Part shown: positions 42,596 to 51,669 of the stretch, one piece after another | How positions within the stretch are numbered: position 1 is the first letter of the stretch | How the letters are laid out: each line of letters begins with the position of its first letter | Assembly (NCBI GenBank): GCA_030637745.1 | Contig: DAOWFX010000043.1 | Coordinates: 26,066-90,065 of the forward strand | Direction: 5' to 3' | From: JAGLOK01 sp023139005 | Lineage (GTDB): Bacteria; Bacillota; Clostridia; Christensenellales; UMGS416 | DNA: 64,000 nucleotides | The notes under the pieces: model-generated | Databases searched by the model: none | Told to the model about the DNA's origin: nothing | What the model saw: the letters and a program-made list of their open reading frames with translations, nothing else | Program-made: the position numbers and the translations under genes

Positions 42596-45500
42596 ATGAA
42601 CATATCAAAATTTAGTGTGAAAAGACCTATTACAGTTATTATGGCAGTGCTAATTGTCGCAGTAATCGGTGTAATATCAGTTACATCACTTACTACGGCG
42701 CTATTTCCAAGCATGAACTTGCCATATGCGATTATTATAACCTCATACGAGGGTGCAAGTCCTGAGCGTGTTGAGATGATGGTGACAAAGCCCATTGAAA
42801 GCACAATGGCAACTGTAAGTAATATCAAAACAATACAGTCCGTGTCATCAGAAGGCTCATCCACAGTCATATTGGAGTTTAATACTGCCACCAATATGGA
42901 TTCAGCCATGATAGACATGCGTGAAAAGTTGGACATGATTGTAGGCTATCTACCAGCTGAATCAACCAATCCAATGATTATAAAGATTAATCCAGACATG
43001 ATGCCTGTGATGAATTTCTCTATATCAGTTGAAGGTATGAATATATCAGAATCTACCTATTGGATTGATGATGAAATAATGCCAAGGCTTGAACGTATTG
43101 AAGGCGTTGCCACACTTTCGATGTCAGGTGGCGCGAAAAACGAAGTACAGATAACACTTGATGATGACAAAATCAACGATATCAATGACGAGTTGAACGA
43201 AGAATTAGCAGAGCAAATGAAGGCTGCCATGTTGCAACAAGCACAAGGAGCTCAGTCTCAAGCAGAACAAACGACTGACCCATCACAAGCAGCACAAGAG
43301 ATGGAAGTTCCATATCAAACATTCATATCACGCGATATGGTAATGAATATATTACGCGGACAAAACTTTGCAATGCCATCAGGATATATTGAAGATAGTG
43401 ACTCTGTATATCTTGTTAGAGTTGGCGATAAGATTGAAGACTTAGATTCCATAAAAGAGCTAGTTGTTTTTAAAAATGATTCAAGAGAAATCGAGATACT
43501 AGATATTGCAACTGTTGAAATGGTAAATACAGCAGATGAAACATATTCAAAAGTGAATGGAGAACGTGCGATTTCTATCTCTTTGCAAAAGCAAAACAAT
43601 TACGCAACCAGCGATGTTGTAAACTCAGTAAGAAATGAAATAGAAGCAATTGAAGATGAATATGAGCAAATCGATATCGTAGTATTGATGGACCAAGCTG
43701 AGTTCATTGATATGGCAGTCGGTTCTGTTTCAAACAATCTTCTTTATGGCGGCATATTGGCTGTACTCATACTATTGTTGTTTCTAAGAGACTTGAAGCC
43801 TACATTTATAGTAGCTGTTGCAATCCCGATCAGTTTGCTTGCAGCATTCATATTAATTTACTTCTTAAATATAACATTGAATATCGTATCTATGGGTGGA
43901 TTAGCTCTCGGTATTGGTATGCTTGTGGATAACTCAATCGTTGTTATAGAAAATATTTATAGAATAAAAGCAAAAGGAAAAGATGCAAAGTATGCAGCAG
44001 TAGCAGGTGCAAAACAGGTAGCAGGTGCAATCACCGCATCAACACTTACGACAATATCCGTTTTCTTACCAATCCTATTCTTGCAAGGAATGACAGCAGA
44101 TATTTTCAAAGAAATGGCTTGGACAATATCTGCATCACTTATTGCATCACTTGCAATAGCACTGACATTTGTTCCAATGGCAGCATCTAAACTTTTAAAG
44201 AACAGTACTCCAAAGAAGAAATCAAAACTGTTCAAGTCCATTACAAGTGGATATGGAAGGATATTAAAAGGTGCATTGAGGCACAAAGCAATAGTGATTA
44301 TTGTTACTATACTGCTTTTTGCAGGTAGTGTTTATGGCGCACTTCAGATGGGAACAGAATATATGCCTGAATCTGATTCAGGGCAGATTTCCGTTGAAGT
44401 TGCGATGCCACTAGGGTCATCATTTGATGAAACATCAGCTATGCTAGACAAAGTAGTAGAAAGAATAATGCAAGTTGATGAAGTTGACACAGTGGGTGCA
44501 TCCATAGGCGGAAATATGATGGGATTTGGTCCAAGTAGCATGGGAGCAGGCTCAGGTGGAACAATATCAGTACTACTGAATCAAGATGGCGATTTAATGA
44601 CATCTGAAGTTGAACAGCAAATTAGAGACGAACTGAAAGACCTTGATGCAGAGTTTGAAATCAGCGGTCAAGCCATGGATATGACAGCACTTACAGGCTC
44701 CGGAATATCCGTAGAAATTCGAGGACTAGAGTTTGACGAACTTGAAAGACTTGCAAATGCGGCTGCAGATATCGTTACCCAAGTTGAAGGTACCACGGAG
44801 ATTGATACTGGAATATCAAAAGAAGCGCCTGCACTCAAGATAACAGTAGACAAGGATAAAGCGATCACCAATGGTCTTACAACCGCACAGGTATTCATGG
44901 CAGTTGACAAAGCAATAAATCCACAAAATAAAGCATCAGAGTTATCACTGCAAAACAGAGACTATGACATCATGGTCTTAGATAGCAAGAGTGATATGTT
45001 GAATATCAATGAAGTGAGAAAACTTGATATAACATCTCCTATGGGAAGCACAGTCAAACTTTCAGATGTTGCAGAGGTAACTAAGGAAGCAGGATATGCA
45101 AGTATATCAAGGAATAATCAAGAACGTACGATCACAGTAACCGCGGCACTTGAAGATGGGTACAATATTGGCTTAGTCGGAGACGAGATTGCAGAGAAAT
45201 TAGAGGACTTTGATGTACCGGAAGGTTACACCATAGAGCTCACTGGGGAGAACGAGGAAATCAACTCCGCATTGATGGATCTGATTTTAGCAATGGCTAT
45301 GGCAGTTGTGTTGATATACATGATAATGGCTGCACAGTTTGAATCTCTCAAATATCCATTCATCGTAATGTTTGCAATACCTCTTGCATTCACAGGAGGA
45401 TTCCTAGCTCTAATTATTACATCAACACCAATATCTATAGTAGCGGCAATCGGTATGATAATACTTGCAGGTGTCGTTGTTAATAATGGTATTGTGCTGG

Positions 45501-45829
45501 TGGACTATATTAACCAGCTAAAAGAACGAGGAATGACGACTAAGAAGGCAATCATGAAGGCAGGAAAGGCCCGTCTTCGTCCTATCGTCATGACAGCATT
45601 GACTACAATCTTTGCACTATCGACTATGTCAATTGGAGTAGGTCGTGGTGCAGAAATGATGCAACCGCTTGCGATCACCGCAATCGGTGGACTGATTTTC
45701 TCAACTGCGCTTACACTCATTGTCGTTCCTGCAATGTATGCAGCCTTCGACTCTTCTAAGAACAAGAAGAAGGATAAAAAGAAAAAAGTAGAGACATATG
45801 AGCAGTCAATTAAAAGATTGGAAAAATAA
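42596..45829 (+). CDS. RND-family efflux transporter (AcrB/SwrC-like)
   Basis: This 1077-residue inner-membrane pump has two repeats of helices separated by large extracytoplasmic loops. Features are the N-terminal NISKFSVKRPITVIM, the first pore loop with PERVEMMVTKPIE, the helix-4 proton site LGIGMLVDNSIVVIEN (Asp kept, second Asp replaced by Asn), and the second-half GMIILAGVVVNNGIVLVDY. A Gln/Ala-rich insert lies near residues 205-240. I start it at ATG 42596 six bases after GGAG. No adaptor or outer-membrane channel is nearby, as for SwrC-type pumps of monoderms. It probably exports amphiphiles or antibiotics. Confidence 0.93.
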   Translation: MNISKFSVKRPITVIMAVLIVAVIGVISVTSLTTALFPSMNLPYAIIITSYEGASPERVEMMVTKPIESTMATVSNIKTIQSVSSEGSSTVILEFNTATNMDSAMIDMREKLDMIVGYLPAESTNPMIIKINPDMMPVMNFSISVEGMNISESTYWIDDEIMPRLERIEGVATLSMSGGAKNEVQITLDDDKINDINDELNEELAEQMKAAMLQQAQGAQSQAEQTTDPSQAAQEMEVPYQTFISRDMVMNILRGQNFAMPSGYIEDSDSVYLVRVGDKIEDLDSIKELVVFKNDSREIEILDIATVEMVNTADETYSKVNGERAISISLQKQNNYATSDVVNSVRNEIEAIEDEYEQIDIVVLMDQAEFIDMAVGSVSNNLLYGGILAVLILLLFLRDLKPTFIVAVAIPISLLAAFILIYFLNITLNIVSMGGLALGIGMLVDNSIVVIENIYRIKAKGKDAKYAAVAGAKQVAGAITASTLTTISVFLPILFLQGMTADIFKEMAWTISASLIASLAIALTFVPMAASKLLKNSTPKKKSKLFKSITSGYGRILKGALRHKAIVIIVTILLFAGSVYGALQMGTEYMPESDSGQISVEVAMPLGSSFDETSAMLDKVVERIMQVDEVDTVGASIGGNMMGFGPSSMGAGSGGTISVLLNQDGDLMTSEVEQQIRDELKDLDAEFEISGQAMDMTALTGSGISVEIRGLEFDELERLANAAADIVTQVEGTTEIDTGISKEAPALKITVDKDKAITNGLTTAQVFMAVDKAINPQNKASELSLQNRDYDIMVLDSKSDMLNINEVRKLDITSPMGSTVKLSDVAEVTKEAGYASISRNNQERTITVTAALEDGYNIGLVGDEIAEKLEDFDVPEGYTIELTGENEEINSALMDLILAMAMAVVLIYMIMAAQFESLKYPFIVMFAIPLAFTGGFLALIITSTPISIVAAIGMIILAGVVVNNGIVLVDYINQLKERGMTTKKAIMKAGKARLRPIVMTALTTIFALSTMSIGVGRGAEMMQPLAITAIGGLIFSTALTLIVVPAMYAAFDSSKNKKKDKKKKVETYEQSIKRLEK

Positions 45830-46429
45830 ATGAAATCAAAAAAAGAGAAAATATTTGATGCTATTTTTGATACCATATATGAACAAGGTAATATCGCAAA
45901 CATTCGTGTAAGTGATATTGCCAAACGTGCCGGTATTGGAAAAGGTACTGTATATATGTACTTTGTAAGTAAAGAACAGATGATTTTTGAAGCAGCAAAG
46001 TATCTGATGACATCTACGATGAATGAGATTATTTGCTATGATATGTGTCAGGATACCGGATTTGAACAACTAGCAAAAGGTTTTCTATCAGAGCATCTGA
46101 AGGCGCTTAAGAAGTATTCCAACATGTTCTATGCAACGTCATCGAGTGAATACTTTCCGCAGATGACACCGGAGTTTCGCAAGATGATGGTCGAGGTTCT
46201 TTCCGGAATTCGTGACCAATACCAAAAAACACTGCTGCAACTTGTTGATATCGGAGCTATGGAAGGTATCATCTCAGCAAGTCCAACACAGTTTGAAACG
46301 CTAACCGTCGCACAGATGCTGTTTTCAACATCGGGACACTTTTGGCAAAAAGAAGTTCCTATTCAAACAGAGGATATAGACGAATATATTCAACTACAAT
46401 ATAATATGATGGTAAAAATGTTCAAGTGA
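45830..46429 (+). CDS. TetR/AcrR family regulator of the RND pump
   Basis: This 199-residue protein has the helix-turn-helix NIRVSDIAKRAGIGKGTVYM followed by YFVSKEQMIFEAAKY, and a variable effector domain. The ATG directly follows the RND stop. The palindrome at 42550-42567, on the transcription start of this operon, is its likely binding site. Its ribosome site is weak, so it is probably coupled to the pump gene. The inducer is unknown. Confidence 0.93.
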   Translation: MKSKKEKIFDAIFDTIYEQGNIANIRVSDIAKRAGIGKGTVYMYFVSKEQMIFEAAKYLMTSTMNEIICYDMCQDTGFEQLAKGFLSEHLKALKKYSNMFYATSSSEYFPQMTPEFRKMMVEVLSGIRDQYQKTLLQLVDIGAMEGIISASPTQFETLTVAQMLFSTSGHFWQKEVPIQTEDIDEYIQLQYNMMVKMFK

Positions 46430-46439
46430 AGGATAGTAA

Positions 46440-46700
46440 ATGAAGAAGATCACAATGTTTACCATGGCATCGTGTCCTTATTGCAGAGTAGCACACAGAT
46501 GGATGGACCAATTACTCGAAAGCCACCCGGAGTTTAAAGACATCCAGATGGAGATTATTGATGAAGTTCAGCACCCGGATATTGCGAATGATTATGATTA
46601 CTGGTTTGTGCCTACCTACTATGTAGGAGATCATAAGGTTCATGAAGGAGCTGCCAGTAAGAAAATTATCAAAAAAGTCTTTGAACAGGCAAGTCAATAG
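46440..46700 (+). CDS. Glutaredoxin-like thiol protein
   Basis: This 86-residue protein has the thioredoxin-fold active site ASCPYC, the cis-proline in WFVPTYYV, and a C-terminal helix. A GAAGGA site precedes it, ten bases after the TetR stop. It probably reduces disulfides or carries a thiol in a small redox pathway. It belongs to the RND-TetR operon by spacing, though a different function is possible. Confidence 0.85.
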   Translation: MKKITMFTMASCPYCRVAHRWMDQLLESHPEFKDIQMEIIDEVQHPDIANDYDYWFVPTYYVGDHKVHEGAASKKIIKKVFEQASQ

Positions 46701-46737
46701 AGGGTTTGTCATATTATTGGCGTACAATCAATATGCA

Positions 46738-46766
46738 TTGACAAGACACGGTGCTTTAAGTATAAT
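46738..46766 (+). promoter_or_regulatory. Perfect consensus promoter of rpmH-jag
   Basis: TTGACA (46738-46743) and TATAAT (46761-46766) are 17 bases apart, all positions matching consensus. It gives a leader of about 115 bases before rpmH. Confidence 0.85.
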
Positions 46767-46890
46767 GACATGGTATTTTAATGAATATTATGGGGAAATA
46801 TGCGTATTGTCCGTTGGGAGAACAAATTGAGGCTCAACAAGGGTGAATTACCGTAGTTTTTAGCCCCTTTTATAAAGGAGATTATAGACA

Positions 46891-47025
46891 ATGAAAAGAA
46901 CGTTTCAACCTAAGGTACGTCAACGTAAAAAAGAGCATGGCTTCAGAAAACGCATGAAGACCAAAGCAGGACGCAATATCTTGAAAGCCCGTCGTCGCAG
47001 AGGCCGTAAGAGATTATCGGCTTAA
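46891..47025 (+). CDS. rpmH: 50S ribosomal protein L34
   Basis: This is the 44-residue, Arg/Lys-rich L34 protein: MKRTFQPKVRQRKKEHGFRK followed by MKTKAGRNILKARRRRGRKR. The length and motif are diagnostic. AAAGGAG lies upstream. It heads the conserved rpmH-rnpA-yidD-yidC-jag cluster. Unlike most Firmicutes, no divergent dnaA lies before it; the glutaredoxin-like gene does. Confidence 0.97.
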   Translation: MKRTFQPKVRQRKKEHGFRKRMKTKAGRNILKARRRRGRKRLSA

Positions 47026-47031
47026 CAATAT

Positions 47032-47421
47032 ATGCTGGGCTTAAAATACCGGCTGTCTAAAAATAGGGATTTTAGATATATCTATAGACGCGGAAAGAAT
47101 CATGCTGCACAAACTGTTGCGATGACATATATAAAAAGTCGCAATACAGATGAATTGCTTATCGGATTTACAGCAAGCCGTAAGGTAGCAAAGGCTGTAG
47201 AGCGTAATCGAATCAAAAGAATGATGCGAGAACACATTCGGCATATGATGCAAGATATTTCTCCCGGACACCGAATCATTTTTACAGCCCGAAAATCGGC
47301 TAACGGTTCAAGCTATGCAAATATAGGCAAAGATTTGGAGCACTTACTCGTTAAGGCAAACCTATTTTCTAAAAAGCATGAAGGCAAAAGCAATGAAAAC
47401 AGTATTTCTGGCACTCATTAA
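47032..47421 (+). CDS. rnpA: Ribonuclease P protein component
   Basis: This 129-residue basic protein has the RnpA signature KVAKAVERNRIKRMMRE in the central helix and starts YRLSKNRDFRYIYRRGK. It assists the catalytic RNA in trimming tRNA 5' ends. It begins seven bases after the rpmH stop without a good ribosome site, so coupling is likely. Its end overlaps yidD by 29 bases. Confidence 0.95.
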   Translation: MLGLKYRLSKNRDFRYIYRRGKNHAAQTVAMTYIKSRNTDELLIGFTASRKVAKAVERNRIKRMMREHIRHMMQDISPGHRIIFTARKSANGSSYANIGKDLEHLLVKANLFSKKHEGKSNENSISGTH

Positions 47422-47602
47422 GTTTTATAGAAAATTTATATCACCTATGTTTGGCCGTCGCTGTAGGTTTCTACCTACATGCTCAGACTATGCTTACCAA
47501 TCCATATCACGCTATGGCGCTTTGAAAGGATTATATCTTTCTATTCGGCGCATACTCAAATGCCATCCATTTCATGAAGGTGGCTACGACCCTGTACCAT
47601 AA
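47393..47602 (+). CDS. yidD: Membrane protein insertion efficiency factor YidD
   Basis: This 69-residue protein has the YidD signature: IKFYRKFISP, then RCRFLPTCSDYAYQSI and CHPFHEGGYDPVP with conserved cysteines. I start it at ATG 47393, eight bases after GAAGG; the ATG at 47378 lies before that site. It helps YidC insert membrane proteins. It overlaps rnpA and precedes yidC. Confidence 0.95.
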   Translation: MKTVFLALIKFYRKFISPMFGRRCRFLPTCSDYAYQSISRYGALKGLYLSIRRILKCHPFHEGGYDPVP

Positions 47603-47629
47603 CTGTGGTTAGGTAGAAAGGAATTTAAA

Positions 47630-48520
47630 TTGGGTTTTTTATCAGATAACTTTATCGCTGACTTTTTTATTAAGGCACTGGACTGGATTCAGTCATTTGT
47701 AGGAAGCTATGGGTGGTCAATTGTATTGCTGACCATATTCTTCAAGCTTGTATTACTGCCATTGGATATCAAACAAAAAAAAGGTATGCGCAGGCAAAAG
47801 AAGCTTCAACCGGAAATTGATAAGATTAACAAGAAATATGCAAACGACAAGGAAATGAAGTCAAAGAAAACTATGGAGTATTACAAGAAGGAAGGGTATT
47901 CGCCATTCTCCGGTTGTTTACCCATGTTGATACAGCTCCCCGTGTTCTTTGCATTCTTTGGTGCATTACGTGCAATAGCAGGCGGACAGATTTTAGAAAT
48001 GTATCAAACAGTCGCAAACGGTGTACCCGTTGAAAGCATTGTAGTTGAAAGCTGGCTATGGGTTAAGAACTTATGGCAACCCGATGTTTTTGCGTTTATG
48101 ACAAACTTCCCCAAAAACACTGCAGTTATTCCACTTTTTGAACAAGTACAGTTATACAAAGTCATTGCAGATTCAGGAATAGAAAACTTTGATACAGTTC
48201 TTGCACCGCTTCGTGCGATGTATGAAGGCGTCATGAATGGATGGTTCATCCTACCACTTGCAGCTGGCGGAATGTCATTTTTGCAAAGCAAGCTTACAAT
48301 GCCGGCTACTGCACCTACTACAGGTACAGAAAGTAAAAATCCCATGTCTGGCAAAATGATGAAGTACTTCCTACCTATATTCTCAATCTTCATCTGTGTC
48401 ACATCATCTGCTGCGTTCGCATTATACTGGACTGTCAGCAACATCGTATCCGTTGTGACCAATTTAGTAGTTGAGAAGATACTGGATGCTAAGGAAAAAA
48501 ACGCTGAATTAAACGCTTAG
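47630..48520 (+). CDS. yidC: Membrane protein insertase YidC/Oxa1
   Basis: This 296-residue protein has the Oxa1 domain with five helices: YGWSIVLLTIFFKLVLLPLD, then PFSGCLPMLIQLPVFFAFFG and the later helices around FLPIFSIFICVTSSAAFALY. The hydrophilic-groove Arg of the first helix is not visible (Lys is at FFKLVL). It lacks a lipoprotein signal, unlike many Firmicute YidC proteins. It starts at TTG 47630 with AAAGGA upstream. Confidence 0.95.
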   Translation: MGFLSDNFIADFFIKALDWIQSFVGSYGWSIVLLTIFFKLVLLPLDIKQKKGMRRQKKLQPEIDKINKKYANDKEMKSKKTMEYYKKEGYSPFSGCLPMLIQLPVFFAFFGALRAIAGGQILEMYQTVANGVPVESIVVESWLWVKNLWQPDVFAFMTNFPKNTAVIPLFEQVQLYKVIADSGIENFDTVLAPLRAMYEGVMNGWFILPLAAGGMSFLQSKLTMPATAPTTGTESKNPMSGKMMKYFLPIFSIFICVTSSAAFALYWTVSNIVSVVTNLVVEKILDAKEKNAELNA

Positions 48521-48534
48521 GAGGCGATTATATA

Positions 48535-49167
48535 ATGAAGAGTATAGAAAGCATCGGTAAGACTGTTGAAGAAGCCGTGCAAAAGGGATTGGAGCAATTA
48601 GACTTATCCATTGCAGAAGCCCAAATAGATATTCTAGACGAAGGAACAAAAGGCGTATTGGGCTTACTCGGAGTGAAGATGGCGAAGGTACGCGTGAGTG
48701 AAAAGTTCTCACCAGCCAACAAAGCGATTTCGTTTCTTACTAAAGTCTCAGAATACATGAGTATATCAGATCCTGGTATCGCCATAGCTGAAGATGATAG
48801 AACCATCAAGATTCGTGTAGAAGGAAGACATGTCGGTGCTATGATTGGTCACCGAGGAGAAACGCTGGATGCATTGCAACTTCTAACTTCGCTTGTTGTC
48901 AATCATCAAGGTGGAGAGAGTGAAGACAGTTATTTCCGTGTGCAGTTGGATGTCGGTGGTTACCGCAAGAAGAGAGAAAAGACATTAGAAGATCTTGCTG
49001 AAAGATTGGCAGAAAAAGCACTTAATACAGGACGTAATGTTGCACTGGATCCAATGAATTCTTACGAACGACGTATTGTTCACACAATACTTTCAGAGAC
49101 GGAAGGGATATCTACATATTCAGAGGGTGTTGACCCCAAACGAAGAGTGGTTATCACAATAGAATAA
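48535..49167 (+). CDS. jag: RNA-binding protein Jag (KhpB)
   Basis: This 210-residue protein has an N-terminal Jag domain (SIGKTVEEAVQKGL), a KH domain with GxxG loop (AMIGHRGETLDAL) and a C-terminal R3H domain (MNSYERRIVHTIL). KhpB binds RNA, often with KhpA, and affects cell elongation and sporulation genes. The start has a GGAGGCG site. In many Firmicutes mnmE follows, but here a terminator and an unrelated convergent gene do. Confidence 0.94.
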   Translation: MKSIESIGKTVEEAVQKGLEQLDLSIAEAQIDILDEGTKGVLGLLGVKMAKVRVSEKFSPANKAISFLTKVSEYMSISDPGIAIAEDDRTIKIRVEGRHVGAMIGHRGETLDALQLLTSLVVNHQGGESEDSYFRVQLDVGGYRKKREKTLEDLAERLAEKALNTGRNVALDPMNSYERRIVHTILSETEGISTYSEGVDPKRRVVITIE

Positions 49168-49176
49168 GCAAACAAA

Positions 49177-49200
49177 AAAATCACCCGAAAGGGTGATTTT
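49177..49200. terminator. Bidirectional terminator after jag
   Basis: AAAATCACCC and GGGTGATTTT form a 10-bp stem with a GAAA loop, flanked by A- and T-tracts, serving jag and the convergent SDR gene. Confidence 0.9.
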
Positions 49201-49222
49201 CATTATCTAACTTATTTGTTTT

Positions 49223-50062
49223 TCAAAACTCAAAACCATGTTCTTGAATAACCTCATTTGTCTTTTTGATCAACACTTCAGCTTTATTCGTGTCATACTT
49301 CTTAAACTCAATTTCCTCACCGTGCATTTGATAAAAACCGCCTGAAACATCGGGTCTATTTTCTATCAAGTGAATCCCTGCGATTATTCCTTCATCCAAT
49401 GTGAGTAGATTCTTTTGCATGAGCGGTCCGATCGTTCTCATTATGAAGCTTTCTCCGTTCCATATGTTGGTTGCAACATCGCCAGGATGGATAGCACTAA
49501 ACACAATACCCATGTCGTCATATCGCTTGGCAAGATATATAGTAGACAATAGCTGCATGTATTTGGATGCAGAATATGCTAGAAAGCCATGCTTGCGTTT
49601 AATGAACTCGCCGTTTTTGAAACTGATATGACCAAACAGTGCTGCGCGGGAGCATACGTTAATTACCTGTGGGTTGATTCCCTTTTGCACAAGATCCCTA
49701 AGTAGCATTGTTAATAAATATGTACCAATATAATTCACACCCACAGTCATTTCAAATCCCTGTTTGGTTTCTTTTTTGGTGTCTGAGAAAAGCCCTGCAT
49801 TGTTAAATAATATATCAATAGAATCAAAGTCGCGATGAATGCTATCTGAAAAGCGTCGAATGCTTTCAAAAGAGGCCAAGTCCAGATGATAGATGTGTAT
49901 CAATGCTTGCTTGTTACTTGCAGTGATCTCTTGGACAATGGTTTCTGTCTTTTGCAAATTTCTGCAACCCAGTATGATCTCATACTGTGCATTTGCTAGT
50001 GCTTTGAGTGTTCCCAGTCCGATGCCACTGGTTGCTCCGGTGATAATAATTTTTGTTCTCAT
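49223..50062 (-). CDS. Short-chain dehydrogenase/reductase
   Basis: This 279-residue SDR enzyme has the NAD(P)-binding motif TGATSGIGLGTL, the NNAG motif (ILFNNAGLF), the catalytic Ser (VCSRAAL) and Tyr-X3-Lys (YSASKYMQ). The length and C-terminal tail resemble the retinol dehydrogenase or protochlorophyllide reductase-like group. The start has an AAGGAG site. The substrate is unknown. It lies downstream of a terminator that ends the hydrolase transcript. Confidence 0.9.
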   Translation of the reverse strand: MRTKIIITGATSGIGLGTLKALANAQYEIILGCRNLQKTETIVQEITASNKQALIHIYHLDLASFESIRRFSDSIHRDFDSIDILFNNAGLFSDTKKETKQGFEMTVGVNYIGTYLLTMLLRDLVQKGINPQVINVCSRAALFGHISFKNGEFIKRKHGFLAYSASKYMQLLSTIYLAKRYDDMGIVFSAIHPGDVATNIWNGESFIMRTIGPLMQKNLLTLDEGIIAGIHLIENRPDVSGGFYQMHGEEIEFKKYDTNKAEVLIKKTNEVIQEHGFEF

Positions 50063-50112
50063 AATATCTCCTTTGCATTATGATAACATATAAATATTAA
50101 TCAGCTATGAAC

Positions 50113-50142
50113 AAAAAAGAGATGGTACATACCGTCTCTTTT
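50113..50142 (-). terminator. Terminator after the broken hydrolase
   Basis: AAAAGAGA (50115-50122) and TCTCTTTT (50135-50142) pair, with further GGT/ACC pairing inside; T-tract on both strands. Confidence 0.85.
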
Positions 50143-50168
50143 AATGCGATATAATTATATGACATTTT

Positions 50169-50978
50169 TTACTTAAGCAAAAAATCCAGTACTTTGGGAT
50201 TAAACTTTTTTTCTTCTTCATATGCTCCGTGTCCTACGCCTTCATATGATACTAATTTAAAGTGCGGGATTTTGTCCGCCATGTCTTGTGCTGCTGTTTT
50301 GCCCACGATGCGGTCTTCAGCACCTGCCAAAATCAAAGTTTCACATTGTATTTTGCTTAAATCATCATATGCGTCATGCGTAAGGCCGGCATTAGCTTGT
50401 ATTATAAAGCTGTCAAAAGATTTTGGCTTGCCCACTCTTTTGATTATAGGAGACAAAAGCTTTAAAGATTTTATTTTCTTTTCGGTATAAGTTTTTTCCA
50501 TAGTATCCATCATAAGCGTGCCATAATCATTGTCTTTTGCCATCTGTATCCAGCTCTTCAAAGCGCTTTGCAAGACAGGATATTGCTTGGATGCAGTTAC
50601 CGCTAGCACCAATTTAATAACCGCTTGCGGATAGTATATTGCAAGATGCTGGGCAATCATTCCACCCTGCGAAATTCCTATTACATTAGCTTTTTCAATG
50701 CCCAGCTGATCCATAGCAGTTTTTTGGTCTCTTGCCATATCTTTTGTGGTATATCCTTTTTTAAGCCCACGCTTACGGCTGAAGATATACACCTTAAAGT
50801 CCTTTGAATATATTTTATAATAGCGTGAAAGCATAAGGGTTTTTCCCTTAACGGTGATTAAACCGTCGCTTAGTCACGGCAACATAATAAGCGGAGTCTT
50901 TCCGCTGCCGAAAACCACATAGTCCATTTCCTCGCCATCTATTATTATTTTTGTGTTTTTATCATTTATTGAAATCAT
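50169..50978 (-). pseudogene. Alpha/beta hydrolase gene interrupted by one in-frame TGA
   Basis: The intact frame would run from ATG 50978, which has AAAGGA upstream, to 50169, about 269 residues. Codon 35, at 50876-50874, is TGA. The frame before it reads GSGKTPLIMLP and after it LSDGLITVKGKTL, which join as the usual IMLP-G-L-DG hydrolase segment with the Gly (GGA) changed to TGA. The rest is undamaged: GISQGGM (nucleophile Ser), AGAEDRIVG (Asp) and GVGHGAYEE (His). From ATG 50834 only the fragment lacking the first strands could be made. I infer a recent nonsense mutation or a sequencing error. Confidence 0.75.
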
Positions 50979-50996
50979 TTTGTATCCTTTCATGTT

Positions 50997-51602
50997 TTAT
51001 ATTCCTGACTTTAAAATCATCAGATATTCTCTGAGCTTGCCAATATACTTCTTTTTCAAAGTTTTTATATCAGAATCAATATTGTTTTCTTTTATAAACG
51101 ATTGGTTGAATCCCTCCATAAACCACTTTATTATGCTTAGCTTTTGGATTTTGATTTCTTTTTCTATGTCAACACTGTCTGTAAGCTTGCTAAATATCGC
51201 GCTTGCCTTATTTCCGTATTTATTTATGCATTTTTCATACATGTTTGAATCGCCTAAAAACGCTGTTTTAAATAGTTTATAATAATCGGGGTATTTCAAA
51301 TACCACGCAAACTCCATTTCAGCACGAGATATCACCCTTTCAAACAAATCCTCAGGTAAATCCGCAATGCTTTCTTGTGCTGACAAAATATATTTATCTA
51401 TAACAGTATCTAAAATGTCGAAATAAAGTTCTTCTTTGCTTGTAAAATATTTATACAAGCTCCCTTTGCTTATTTCGGCGTTTTTTACAATACGATTGGT
51501 TGAGCTTTCGTTATATCCGTATTGTGCAAATTCATGCAGCGCGGTTTGAAAAATCTTTTCTCTTTTTTCATTATTTAGATTCTTAAATAGTTTGCTCGCC
51601 AT
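50997..51602 (-). CDS. TetR family regulator, likely controlling the hydrolase
   Basis: This 201-residue protein has the helix-turn-helix NESSTNRIVKNAEISKGSLY followed by KYFTSKEELYFDIL and a variable C-terminal domain. I start it at ATG 51602 after AAAGGGA; the frame from 51632 begins inside a palindrome. It lies 18 bases upstream of the hydrolase, in the same operon. The 16-base palindrome just before it is its likely operator. Confidence 0.9.
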   Translation of the reverse strand: MASKLFKNLNNEKREKIFQTALHEFAQYGYNESSTNRIVKNAEISKGSLYKYFTSKEELYFDILDTVIDKYILSAQESIADLPEDLFERVISRAEMEFAWYLKYPDYYKLFKTAFLGDSNMYEKCINKYGNKASAIFSKLTDSVDIEKEIKIQKLSIIKWFMEGFNQSFIKENNIDSDIKTLKKKYIGKLREYLMILKSGI

Positions 51603-51616
51603 ACCTATCCCTTTCG

Positions 51617-51632
51617 GTGACCATATGGTCAC
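51617..51632. promoter_or_regulatory. Perfect 16-base palindrome, TetR operator
   Basis: GTGACCATATGGTCAC is its own reverse complement and lies just downstream of the -10 of the TetR promoter. Confidence 0.8.
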
Positions 51633-51639
51633 TAGGCTA

Positions 51640-51669
51640 AATATACACCAACATTCGCATTTTTGTCAA
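51640..51669 (-). promoter_or_regulatory. Promoter of the TetR-hydrolase operon
   Basis: On the minus strand TTGACA (51669-51664) and TATATT (51645-51640) are 18 bases apart. Confidence 0.65.

Noticed and set aside
50874..50876. TGA decoded as selenocysteine or tryptophan in the hydrolase
   Set aside because: TGA terminates several intact genes in the window, no SECIS-like hairpin is evident, and the expected residue is Gly in the family.
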